Shown: in pieces, positions 17,093-25,500 of the stretch | Layout: each line of letters starts with the position of its first letter | Numbering within the stretch: position 1 is the first letter of the stretch | NCBI GenBank assembly: GCA_052117605.1 | Contig: JBQKIT010000001.1 | From: CAG-791 sp000431495 | GTDB lineage: Bacteria > Bacillota > Clostridia > Lachnospirales > Lachnospiraceae | Direction: 5' to 3' (one strand) | Length of the DNA: 64,000 nucleotides | Position numbers and translations under genes: made by a program | Notes under the pieces: model-generated | The model's database searches: none | The model's input: the letters and a program-made list of their open reading frames with translations, nothing else | Told to the model about the DNA's origin: nothing

Positions 17093-17260
17093 ATGCAGAA
17101 CCAGTTCATTATCAGTGATGAGAATGCGATCAACATCGCCCATCTGGTCGCTGTCGGTTCCGATGATTACGGGAATTATGCCGTGCTCACCGATACCGGC
17201 GATCGCATCGGCATCACGAACGACATGTATAAAAGGATCATGGCGGTGCTCCATAACTAG
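17093..17260 (+). CDS. Small conserved-looking ICE protein, 55 aa
   Basis: ATG 17093 with GGAGGTAAG 3-11 bp upstream; stop TAG 17258-17260. The sequence has mixed composition and a compact look (FIISDENAINIAHLVAVGS, then YAVLTDTGDRIGITNDMYKR), consistent with a folded domain. It starts 14 bp after the preceding stop and is surely in the same operon. No family name can be given. Confidence 0.6.
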   Translation: MQNQFIISDENAINIAHLVAVGSDDYGNYAVLTDTGDRIGITNDMYKRIMAVLHN

Positions 17261-17279
17261 AAAAACTGAGGGAGATATT

Positions 17280-17467
17280 ATGAGAAACGCAAGAAGCCCT
17301 ACCTGATGAGGGCCTTACAACTGAATATCGTATACGGCAGGCCGGAAGGTATTCAAAAAGAAAGGGTGTGCCGGAGCACGGGAGAGCAGGAAATCACAGG
17401 AACAGATGTGAAATCCTGCTCTTTTCTTTCGGAACTGCCGATCGGAGCATGAAGCCGTGCTCCGGCA
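17280..17467 (+). promoter_or_regulatory. Structured leader of maff2: mini-ORF, motif, terminator, RBS-proximal repeat
   Basis: In order: an 8-codon mini-ORF at 17280-17306 (MRNARSPT), the motif ACAACTGAATA at 17317-17327, a terminator hairpin (GAGCAGGA 17384-17391 with TCCTGCTC 17414-17421, then TTTTCTTT), and a 13-bp perfect inverted repeat TGCCGGAGCACGG (17369-17381)/CCGTGCTCCGGCA (17455-17467). The repeat encloses the terminator and ends 11 bp before the maff2 ATG, so it could mask the ribosome site. This looks like a switchable leader. Confidence 0.6.
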
Positions 17468-17478
17468 GGTAAGAATAT

Positions 17479-17619
17479 ATGGCTTTTTTCACAGCAAGCA
17501 TCAGTGTACTGCAGACACTCGTGATCGCGCTTGGCGCAGGCCTCGGTGTATGGGGAGGCGTAAACCTGCTTGAAGGTTACGGCTCGGATAATCCCGGCGC
17601 CAATGCTCATGTACGGTAA
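17479..17619 (+). pseudogene. Maff2 family membrane protein, C-terminally truncated
   Basis: 46 codons from ATG 17479. The N-terminus (MAFFTASISVLQTLVIALGA) and GVWGGVNLLEGYGSDNPGA match Maff2, a small one-to-two-span membrane protein that precedes the VirB6-like gene in these ICEs. The usual protein is about 20-25 residues longer; here NAHVR and a stop follow GA. The other copy in the window (22296-22436, opposite strand) ends in exactly the same residues and bases. This is the point where the resident ICE stops and the nested block begins. Confidence 0.8.
17602..17619 (+). repeat. 18-bp inverted repeat, left copy
   Basis: AATGCTCATGTACGGTAA; its exact reverse complement is at 22296-22313. 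The two copies flank the tet(W)-tet(40) segment and form the 3' ends of both truncated maff2 genes. Sequence beyond them differs, so the identity ends sharply. Confidence 0.8.
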
Positions 17620-17937
17620 GGAAGCAAGCAACCGAAAACAAGAGATAGACCGCCAGCACTACACTATTCCGAACCAAAGACCAAAAGATAAGCATTGTGG
17701 GAAAATCTAAACTTTTGGATTTTCCTACAATGCCAACTACGGCGGAATCCCTCCCACTCCTTATATCTTTCTGTATACATTGAATTTGTATTTAGTAAAA
17801 TGCAGACAACACCACGGATCGGCTTTTGGTTGGACAATTCCAACCAAACACCACAGCAGACAGCAGAAAACATTCTGAACGCTAGGAAGCCGGTATGATT
17901 GTTACATATAAGGGGAAGAAAAATTTCTTTTAGGTAC
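17620..17937. other. Left flank of tet(W), mostly non-coding
   Basis: Contains a long hairpin with arms CATTGTGGGAAAATC (17693-17707) and GATTTTCCTACAATG (17718-17732), one G-T mismatch, and a doubtful 32-aa ORF at 17800-17898. Otherwise AT-rich and without clear genes. Confidence 0.5.
17800..17898 (+). CDS. Doubtful 32-aa ORF upstream of tet(W)
   Basis: Starts MQTTPRIGFWLDNSNQTPQQ and ends NARKPV. Its composition looks protein-like, but there is no clear ribosome site. It may be the remaining end of a gene cut by the insertion. Low confidence. Confidence 0.25.
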   Translation: MQTTPRIGFWLDNSNQTPQQTAENILNARKPV

Positions 17938-17966
17938 TTGCTTTCCTAAAACTGATGTGATACAAT
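17938..17966 (+). promoter_or_regulatory. tet(W) promoter
   Basis: TTGCTT (17938-17943), 17-bp spacer, TACAAT (17961-17966). It lies about 28 bp before the leader peptide start, a near-consensus housekeeping promoter. Confidence 0.8.
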
Positions 17967-17994
17967 GATTTAATCCAGAAAAGGAGTAAAAAAT

Positions 17995-18018
17995 ATGCGG
18001 CAAGGTATTCTTAAATAA
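17995..18018 (+). CDS. tet(W) leader peptide (MRQGILK)
   Basis: Seven codons from ATG 17995 with AAGGAG at 17980-17985. This leader is typical of ribosomal-protection tet genes. Its coding bases GGCAAGGTATTCTT (17999-18012) are nearly complementary to AAGAATACTTTTGCC (18094-18108), so translation of the peptide can influence folding of the downstream leader. Confidence 0.75.
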   Translation: MRQGILK

Positions 18019-18188
18019 AACTATAATCAAATAGTGGGAACAAAGAATTATGATAGCTCCTTTTGTAGGGACTTAGTTTTTTGTACCCAATTTAAGAATA
18101 CTTTTGCCTTATCAATTTTGACATATCCCCAAAAACAGCAATCACAAACAGGTGTATGCTGTATATGTGTATGTCCGCAACTTATAAT

Positions 18189-18225
18189 CCCCAGTGGTAA
18201 AAGTATTTTACTGCTGGGGATTTTT
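18189..18225 (+). terminator. Attenuator terminator of tet(W) leader
   Basis: CCCCAG at 18189 onward pairs with CTGGGG near 18214-18219, with inner GTAAAA/TTTTAC, followed by ATTTTTA. It lies 35 bp before tet(W). In this gene family ribosome stalling under tetracycline lets transcription pass the hairpin. Confidence 0.8.
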
Positions 18226-18259
18226 ATGCCCTTTGGGGCTGTAAAGGGAGGACAATCAC

Positions 18260-20179
18260 ATGAAAATAATCAATATTGGAATTCTTGCCCATGTAGACGC
18301 TGGAAAGACGACCTTGACGGAGAGCCTGCTATATGCCAGCGGAGCCATTTCAGAACCGGGGAGCGTCGAAAAAGGGACAACGAGGACGGACACCATGTTT
18401 TTGGAGCGGCAGCGTGGGATTACCATTCAAGCGGCAGTCACTTCCTTCCAGTGGCACAGATGTAAAGTCAACATTGTGGATACGCCCGGCCACATGGATT
18501 TTTTGGCGGAGGTGTACCGCTCTTTGGCTGTTTTAGATGGGGCCATCTTGGTGATCTCCGCTAAAGATGGCGTGCAGGCCCAGACCCGTATTCTGTTCCA
18601 TGCCCTGCGGAAAATGAACATTCCCACCGTTATCTTTATCAACAAGATCGACCAGGCTGGCGTTGATTTGCAGAGCGTGGTTCAGTCTGTTCGGGATAAG
18701 CTCTCCGCCGATATTATCATCAAGCAGACGGTGTCGCTGTCCCCGGAAATAGTCCTGGAGGAAAATACCGACATAGAAGCATGGGATGCGGTCATCGAAA
18801 ATAACGATAAATTATTGGAAAAGTATATCGCAGGAGAACCAATCAGCCGGGAAAAACTTGTGCGGGAGGAACAGCGGCGGGTTCAAGACGCCTCCCTGTT
18901 CCCGGTCTATTATGGCAGCGCCAAAAAGGGCCTTGGCATTCAACCGTTGATGGATGCGGTGACAGGGCTGTTCCAACCGATTGGGGAACAGGGGAGCGCC
19001 GCCCTATGCGGCAGCGTTTTCAAGGTGGAGTATACAGATTGCGGCCAGCGGCGTGTCTATCTACGGCTATACAGCGGAACGCTGCGCCTGCGGGATACGG
19101 TGGCCCTGGCCGGGAGAGAAAAGCTGAAAATCACAGAGATGCGTATTCCATCCAAAGGGGAAATTGTTCAGACAGACACCGCTTATCCGGGGGAAATTGT
19201 TATCCTTCCCAGCGACAGCGTGAGGTTAAACGATGTATTAGGGGACCAAACCCGGCTCCCTCGTAAAAGGTGGCGCGAGGACCCCCTCCCCATGCTGCGG
19301 ACGACGATTGCGCCGAAAACGGCAGCGCAAAGAGAACGGCTGCTGGACGCTCTTACGCAACTTGCGGATACTGACCCGCTTTTGCGTTGCGAAGTGGATT
19401 CCATCACCCATGAGATCATTCTTTCTTTTTTGGGCCAGGTGCAGTTGGAGGTTGTTTCCGCTTTGCTGTCGGAAAAATACAAGCTTGAAACAGTGGTAAA
19501 GGAACCCTCCGTCATTTATATGGAGCGGCCGCTCAAAGCAGCCAGCCACACCATCCATATCGAGGTGCCGCCCAACCCGTTTTGGGCATCCATAGGACTG
19601 TCTGTTACACCACTCCCGCTTGGCTCCGGTGTACAATACGAGAGCCGGGTTTCGCTGGGATACTTGAACCAGAGTTTTCAAAACGCTGTCAGGGATGGTA
19701 TCCGTTACGGGCTGGAGCAGGGCTTGTTCGGCTGGAACGTAACGGACTGTAAGATTTGCTTTGAATACGGGCTTTATTACAGTCCGGTCAGCACGCCGGC
19801 GGACTTCCGCTCATTGGCCCCGATTGTATTGGAACAGGCATTGAAGGAATCGGGGACGCAGCTGCTGGAACCTTATCTCTCCTTCATCCTCTATGCGCCC
19901 CAGGAATACCTTTCCAGGGCTTATCATGATGCACCGAAATACTGTGCCACCATCGAAACGGCCCAGGTAAAAAAGGATGAAGTTGTCTTTACTGGCGAGA
20001 TTCCCGCCCGCTGTATACAGGCATACCGTACTGATCTGGCCTTTTACACCAACGGGCGGAGCGTATGCCTTACAGAGCTGAAAGGATATCAGGCCGCTGT
20101 CGGTCAGCCGGTCATCCAGCCCCGCCGTCCAAACAGCCGCCTGGACAAGGTGCGCCATATGTTTCAGAAGGTAATGTAA
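18260..20179 (+). CDS. tet(W): Tet(W) ribosomal protection protein (tetracycline resistance)
   Basis: 639-aa translation factor-like GTPase, the usual length of Tet(W). It binds the ribosome and releases tetracycline using GTP. Motifs: G1 AHVDAGKTTLTE (about 10-21), switch II DTPGHMDF (about 74-81), NKID (about 128-131), then the EF-G-like domains with the C-terminal loop that reaches the drug site. From memory the sequence is nearly identical to known Tet(W) throughout. Expression is governed by the promoter and leader upstream. It is followed by a fused methyltransferase remnant and tet(40). Confidence 0.96.
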   Translation: MKIINIGILAHVDAGKTTLTESLLYASGAISEPGSVEKGTTRTDTMFLERQRGITIQAAVTSFQWHRCKVNIVDTPGHMDFLAEVYRSLAVLDGAILVISAKDGVQAQTRILFHALRKMNIPTVIFINKIDQAGVDLQSVVQSVRDKLSADIIIKQTVSLSPEIVLEENTDIEAWDAVIENNDKLLEKYIAGEPISREKLVREEQRRVQDASLFPVYYGSAKKGLGIQPLMDAVTGLFQPIGEQGSAALCGSVFKVEYTDCGQRRVYLRLYSGTLRLRDTVALAGREKLKITEMRIPSKGEIVQTDTAYPGEIVILPSDSVRLNDVLGDQTRLPRKRWREDPLPMLRTTIAPKTAAQRERLLDALTQLADTDPLLRCEVDSITHEIILSFLGQVQLEVVSALLSEKYKLETVVKEPSVIYMERPLKAASHTIHIEVPPNPFWASIGLSVTPLPLGSGVQYESRVSLGYLNQSFQNAVRDGIRYGLEQGLFGWNVTDCKICFEYGLYYSPVSTPADFRSLAPIVLEQALKESGTQLLEPYLSFILYAPQEYLSRAYHDAPKYCATIETAQVKKDEVVFTGEIPARCIQAYRTDLAFYTNGRSVCLTELKGYQAAVGQPVIQPRRPNSRLDKVRHMFQKVM

Positions 20180-20229
20180 AGATACATAATCGTCAAGACG
20201 GCAACAATCAGAAGTTATGGAGGGTAACA

Positions 20230-20664
20230 ATGGAATATAGTAAGGAAGATTTAATGGAAGCAAAAAAGCAAATTTGGGGAGTGGGAGAGAACATGGGAAC
20301 AGAGGAAAGTAAAAAAATCTGGGAGGAGAACGCACAATTTTGGGATAATGCAATGGGTGACGAATCTAATGAATTTCACAGAGAGGTAGTGCGTCCCAAA
20401 GTAACGGAACTTCTATCTCCTAATCCTGCGGATTACATTTTGGATATTGCGTGTGGCAATGGAAATTATTCTTCGTATCTTGCACAAAGAGGCGCTTCGG
20501 TTGTCGCTTTTGATTACAGCAAAAAAATGATAGAATTGGCTAAAAGACGGCAATCACAATATGCAAAACAAATTGAATTTTGTGTGGCGGATGCGACCGA
20601 TAGAAAAAGTATATTAGAATTAAAAAGAAATCGAGCCTTTGAAATGTATTTGATACTGTTTTAG
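20230..20664 (+). pseudogene. Truncated SAM-dependent methyltransferase after tet(W)
   Basis: 144 codons from ATG 20230 with GGAGGG upstream. The first 15 residues (MEYSKEDLMEAKKQI) look like the start of a different small protein; from about residue 22 a class I methyltransferase begins, with motif I ILDIACGNGNYSSYLA near 73 and FDYSKKMIELA near 93. The protein ends at about half the normal length in an unrelated tail. It is AT-richer than tet(W) and tet(40). Read as a remnant created during cassette assembly, possibly a fusion of two fragments. No full enzyme is expected. Confidence 0.65.
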
Positions 20665-20932
20665 AACCACAAGTGCTCCTTGCGATTGTAACCTCGTTCT
20701 AAATAAACCGTCATGCGGTATCTAACTGATTAACAAATGAACAAAGAGACTGTGGTTGGAGCCTTTACTAAACCATCAAGTGGTAGGAGAAAAGAACCAA
20801 TCCACAGCATCTTATATATCATAGTCGAACCTGCAGAAGAGGTAAAGAAAAGACTATGACTTAATAGTTATAAAGACCTTGGAGAGGGTCTCTAAAAACT
20901 ACTACTATATAATACGAGGAGAATGTAACTTC

Positions 20933-22153
20933 ATGTTTGCTAAAAATTCAAAGGCATATTCTGTCTACCTGCTGTTCCGATTTGTCTTTTCCCTGGCGGT
21001 TTCTATGTCCACAGTGCTTTCCATCGTGTACCACCTGGAGGTGGTGCAGCTGGATGCTTTCCAGCTTGTCCTGGTAGGGACGGTTCTGGAGACCTCCTGC
21101 TTTCTGTTCGAGATACCCACCGGTGTGGTGGCGGATTTGTATAGCCGTCGGCGCTCGGTGCTGATTGGAATTTTCCTCTACGGCCTGGGCTTTCTGATGG
21201 AGGGTGCGCTACCGTGGTTCGCGCCGGTTCTGCTGGCTCAGGTTGTCTGGGGTTGCGGTGATACCTTCATCACCGGCGCTCTGGAGGCGTGGATTGCCTC
21301 GGAGGAAGAGGACAAACCCATAGACAAGGTGTTCCTGCGGGGCAGTCAAATGGGGCAAATCGGCGGCGTTCTGGGCGTGGTGCTGGGCACACTGCTGGGA
21401 AACATAAACCTGCAAATGCCTGTCATCTTGGGGGGCAGTTTGTGCTTGTTGTTGGGGCTGGTGTTGGTTCGCATCATGCCAGAAACCAACTTCTCCCCTG
21501 CTATTGAGGAACGGCAGGGCTTGCTTAAAGACTTTGTCTGCCTGTTCAAGCTCAACCTGGGCTTTGTGAAAGGCGCACCTGTGTTGCTGGCGCTCTTAGC
21601 AATCACACTATGCGGGGGACTTGCCAGTGAAGGCTTTGACCGGCTCTCCACCGCTCATTTTCTGGATGACACGGTAATACCCGTTATCGGGCCGCTGAAC
21701 AGCGTCACTTGGTTCGGTGTTATCAGTCTTATCGGCAGCGGCTTAGGTATTCTGGCTTCTCAGTTGCTCATCGCCCGCATGGAGAAAAAAGGGACTGTCA
21801 GCCGAACCAGTGTGGTCATGTCCACCAGCGCCGGGTATATCCTGTGCCTGGTTCTCTTCGCGGTGGGGCGGAGCTTTTGGTTCATGTTGTTGATGTTCCT
21901 GCTGGCGGGGCTTATGCGCACCATCAAGGAGCCTGTGCTGGCCGCCTGGATGAACGACCATGTGGATGAGAAAATGCGCGCCACAGTCTTTTCCACCAGC
22001 GGACAGCTGGACTCTTTCGGGCAGATCATCGGCGGGCCTATTGTGGGGCTGGTAGCCCAGCAGGTGTCCATACCCTGGGGGCTGGTCTGTACCGCTTTCC
22101 TGCTGTTGCCCGCGCTGTTCTTAGTGCCGGTGGCGGGAAAGAAGCGGGATTGA
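20933..22153 (+). CDS. tet(40): Tet(40)-type tetracycline efflux MFS transporter
   Basis: 406-aa major facilitator, the same length as Tet(40), with about twelve hydrophobic segments. The conserved loop 2-3 region reads GVVADLYSRRRSVLIG, the MFS motif A variant. The N-terminus MFAKNSKAYSVYLLFRFVFS matches Tet(40) as I remember it. ATG 20933 is preceded by GAGGAGAA. TATAAT at 20908-20913 is a likely -10 element. It exports tetracycline at the inner membrane by proton antiport. Together with tet(W) it gives two mechanisms in one cassette; tet(40) downstream of a ribosomal-protection gene is a known arrangement. The family is certain, the exact allele name likely. Confidence 0.82.
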   Translation: MFAKNSKAYSVYLLFRFVFSLAVSMSTVLSIVYHLEVVQLDAFQLVLVGTVLETSCFLFEIPTGVVADLYSRRRSVLIGIFLYGLGFLMEGALPWFAPVLLAQVVWGCGDTFITGALEAWIASEEEDKPIDKVFLRGSQMGQIGGVLGVVLGTLLGNINLQMPVILGGSLCLLLGLVLVRIMPETNFSPAIEERQGLLKDFVCLFKLNLGFVKGAPVLLALLAITLCGGLASEGFDRLSTAHFLDDTVIPVIGPLNSVTWFGVISLIGSGLGILASQLLIARMEKKGTVSRTSVVMSTSAGYILCLVLFAVGRSFWFMLLMFLLAGLMRTIKEPVLAAWMNDHVDEKMRATVFSTSGQLDSFGQIIGGPIVGLVAQQVSIPWGLVCTAFLLLPALFLVPVAGKKRD

Positions 22154-22174
22154 TATGGCATAGTTAAGTTTACT

Positions 22175-22209
22175 GACGAGCGGGAGATTACTTCCGCTCG
22201 TCTTCATTT
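22175..22209 (+). terminator. Terminator after tet(40)
   Basis: GACGAGCGG (22175-22183) pairs with CCGCTCGTC (22194-22202), followed by TTCATTT. Confidence 0.8.
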
Positions 22210-22295
22210 AGTAGCGCAAAATTTGAGGACTCTTTATTTCCTTATTCGGTATAGCGGAGGCGGCTGTCAATTCGACATAATTTTCTTGTGATACT

Positions 22296-22313
22296 TTACC
22301 GTACATGAGCATT
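22296..22313 (-). repeat. 18-bp inverted repeat, right copy
   Basis: Reverse complement of 17602-17619. It forms the 3' end of the inverted truncated maff2. See the left copy. Confidence 0.8.
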
Positions 22314-22436
22314 CGCGCCGGGGTTATCGTTGCCGTACCCCTCCATGAGGTTAATGCCGCCCCAAATGCCAAGTCCTGCGCCAAGCGCGATTACCAAAGT
22401 CTGCAATACGTCAACTGCGCTGTTGAAAAAATCCAT
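22296..22436 (-). pseudogene. Maff2 family protein of the inverted second ICE, truncated
   Basis: 46 codons starting at 22436 on the minus strand: MDFFNSAVDVLQTLVIALGA, then GIWGGINLMEGYGNDNPGA and the same NAHVR-stop end as the copy at 17479. The two are about 75% identical before the shared end, so they come from different ICEs. It stands downstream of virD4 on its strand, as expected in ICE order. Confidence 0.8.
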
Positions 22437-22503
22437 ATAAACCTCGCTTTCTGCCGCTAAAACGGCTCAAAAAATGTTGTTGGAAATAAAAATGCCGCCG
22501 TTT

Positions 22504-25500
22504 TTATTCGGCGGCTGCGTCCTCGTCGGACAAATCTATTTCGTATATGTCAAAGGGTTCGTCGGGCTTTACGATTGCCGGACGGGTGGACATATACCGT
22601 TCAACGTCAAAAGCGTTTTTCTTGTCGAAGTCGGAAAGGTATTTGTAGTTCGGGTGCTGCGTTATATCGTACTTATCGCTGAAAAAGGGGCGCACGCCGC
22701 GCAACTGCAAAATACATTTTCCTCCGTCCATAACTGCGATTTCGTCCTGTGTCATCAACTCCTTTCCCAATTTCTGATAATTGAGGCCATGAGAAACCTG
22801 CGTGCCGCGATTTTCGGAAGTGTTGAAACTGTCGATTGTTTCACGTCCCAAGTTCTCCGAAATATCCTTTGCATTTTTCCCGCGCCCTCCCAAAAACAAG
22901 GTGCTGTCGGCATTGTCAAGTATGATTTCTGCCGCGTCCTTGTAAATGGCTTTTAGCTGGCTCTGCGATTGCAGAATGATAGAAGCCGAGATTTCCCGGC
23001 TGCGGATTGTGGCAATCAATTTTTCAAACTGCGGGATTTGTCCAATGTTTGCAAACTCGTCTAACAGGCAGCGAACATGAACCGGCAGCTTGCCGCCGTA
23101 TTCGTCGTCGGCCTTGTCGCACAAGAGATTAAATAACTGCGATTGCAGCATAGCGATAACAAAATTAAACGTGCTGTCCGTATCGCTCATAATCAAAAAC
23201 AAAGCTGTTTTTCTGTCGCCTAACGTGTCAAGTTCTAATTCGTCGTAGGACATAAGATCGCGCAATTCCTTTATATCAAAAGGAGCGAGCCTCGCACCGC
23301 AAGAAATGAGGATTGATTTTGCGGTTTTGCCCGCCGCCAATTTATATTTTCGGTACTGCTTCACCGCGAAATGGTCGGGGTCGCGTTCTTCCAAGTCGGC
23401 AAACAGCAAATCGACGGGGCTTTGATATTCCTCGTCGTCCTCGCGGGCTTCGCTGGCGTTGATAAGTTCCAACAGGGTAATAAAGTTCATTTCCTCGGCG
23501 GGGGCTTCGTACCAGATGTAGCCCACCAACGCGCAATACAAAAGCCGTTCTGCCTTTACCCAAAAATCCTCCGCGCTTTTTTCTCCCTCACCTTTGGTAT
23601 TCGCTGTCAACGTATTTACCAGCTTCAAAATATCTTTCTCGCTGCGGATATACACAAAGGATAGTGATAGGTAACCCTTTGAAATTATCTCCGGGTTTTC
23701 CCCCACTTCACACCGGACATGCGACTTTCACCGCATCCGGCGTTCCATCAAGCATAGTTTCAGCAGTGATACACAATCACTCTTTCACATTGGCTAAGTT
23801 TGCTACTTTGCTGCCAATAGCGGCAGTCCTGCGGTAGCACGCAGTTTGTTCACTTTGGTAATAACTTTGGCATTCAGAGAGTATTCCTTCACCAACGCCA
23901 CTACAGACATCATGTCTTCCGAGCTGACTATTGCCAATCCCTGCAAAGAAAGAAGCAACAGGTTCTGGTAGCTGTCATTGCCCTTCTTACAATTGTTTGT
24001 TTTCCTGTAACAGATACAGGTTTGAACATCCAGTTTCATCCCGGTGATTGCACATTTACCGTCTTGCCCTGCATAGAGGGAGACCCGGTTGTCGTTGTAT
24101 CTCACTGATTCGGTCGGTATCGGATGCCTCATCAGCCAGAGCATTGAATTTACGTCAATCCTGAGATTATCGTGTATCTCTGCTCTACCTTCGGGCGTAT
24201 ACGGATTGATTTTTCGGCTTTTCCTCATTGGAATCTTGAATTGCACGTAGGCTAATGGAACCAGTGGCGTTTCTCCAATCCATCGCATTTGCTTCGATTT
24301 TCCGTATCGTTTCCTCAGATATCTGTTTTTGATCTCGCCCTGCTTCTTGATTCCGTCAATACGATGGAGAAGCTGTCCATTGATTGGACGGGCGATATCG
24401 CTGAAATTCAAGTTGACCCTTGTCGCAATGCAGTAATAGTCCTGCACTCCGATAACCTTGGCATTATAGTCCCCCACATTCAGGCTTATTTCTTCAGCCG
24501 TCTTACTACTTTGTATTACCTTGACACTATCAGCCATTTCCTTGCCGATTCTGTGTATGGCTTTATCGCAGACATTTGAAGTTATCACCCACGAGTTACT
24601 TTTGCGCCGCAGTTTTATGCGAAAACCCAGAAACTCACTATCACGTTTCCTGAGATTAGTCACTTTTGACTTTTCATCAGACACTTCCAGTTTTAGCCGT
24701 TTCCATAGCCAGTCTTTGACTGCATAATAGGTTTTCTCTGCATCCTCTTTGGTTCTGCAAAATATCTTGAAATCATCCGCATAACGGACAATCCGCATCT
24801 CCTTGAGGTTGCTTTTCTTCAAGGCTGTATAGCTGTTGCACTTTTTCTCTACGCCGTTGGGATAGTAGGTCACTTTACACGGATGTTTCATGTGCCTCAC
24901 CATTTCATCCCACTGAGAGGCAATCCACCAGTCCAGTTCATTGAGGACAATGTTTGCCAGCAATGGTGAAAGGATACCACCTTGCGGCGTTCCCTTGGAT
25001 GGGAGGACGGTTTCCCCATCAGGCATTTCGATTGGCGCTTTCAGCATGGCCTTGATGATCTGAATCAACTTGGTGTCCCGTATACCTAAAGTCCAGATCT
25101 GTTTCAGCAGCTTTCTGTGGTCGACGTTATCGAAGAATCCTTTAACGTCCACATCGACTACATAGTGAAGCTTGTTCCTTTGGGCGAGTCCATACGCATA
25201 GGAAATCGCATTTTCTGCGCTCCGACACGGTCTGAACCCATAAGAGTGCTCATAGAACTTTGCTTCGCAGATTGGCTCCATGACCTGCAAAATACATTGC
25301 TGTACTATTCGGTCAATAATACACGGTATTCCCAGAGGCCTCATCTTTCCGTTTGGCTTTGGTATTTCTACTCTTTTTACTGCTTTTGGTTCATACCTCC
25401 TGAACTGTTTCTGGATGAGCTTTACAAACTTATCCTCTGGCATGACTGCCAATGATTCTATTGTCCGCCCATCCGTGCCTGCGGTATGACTGCCATCATT

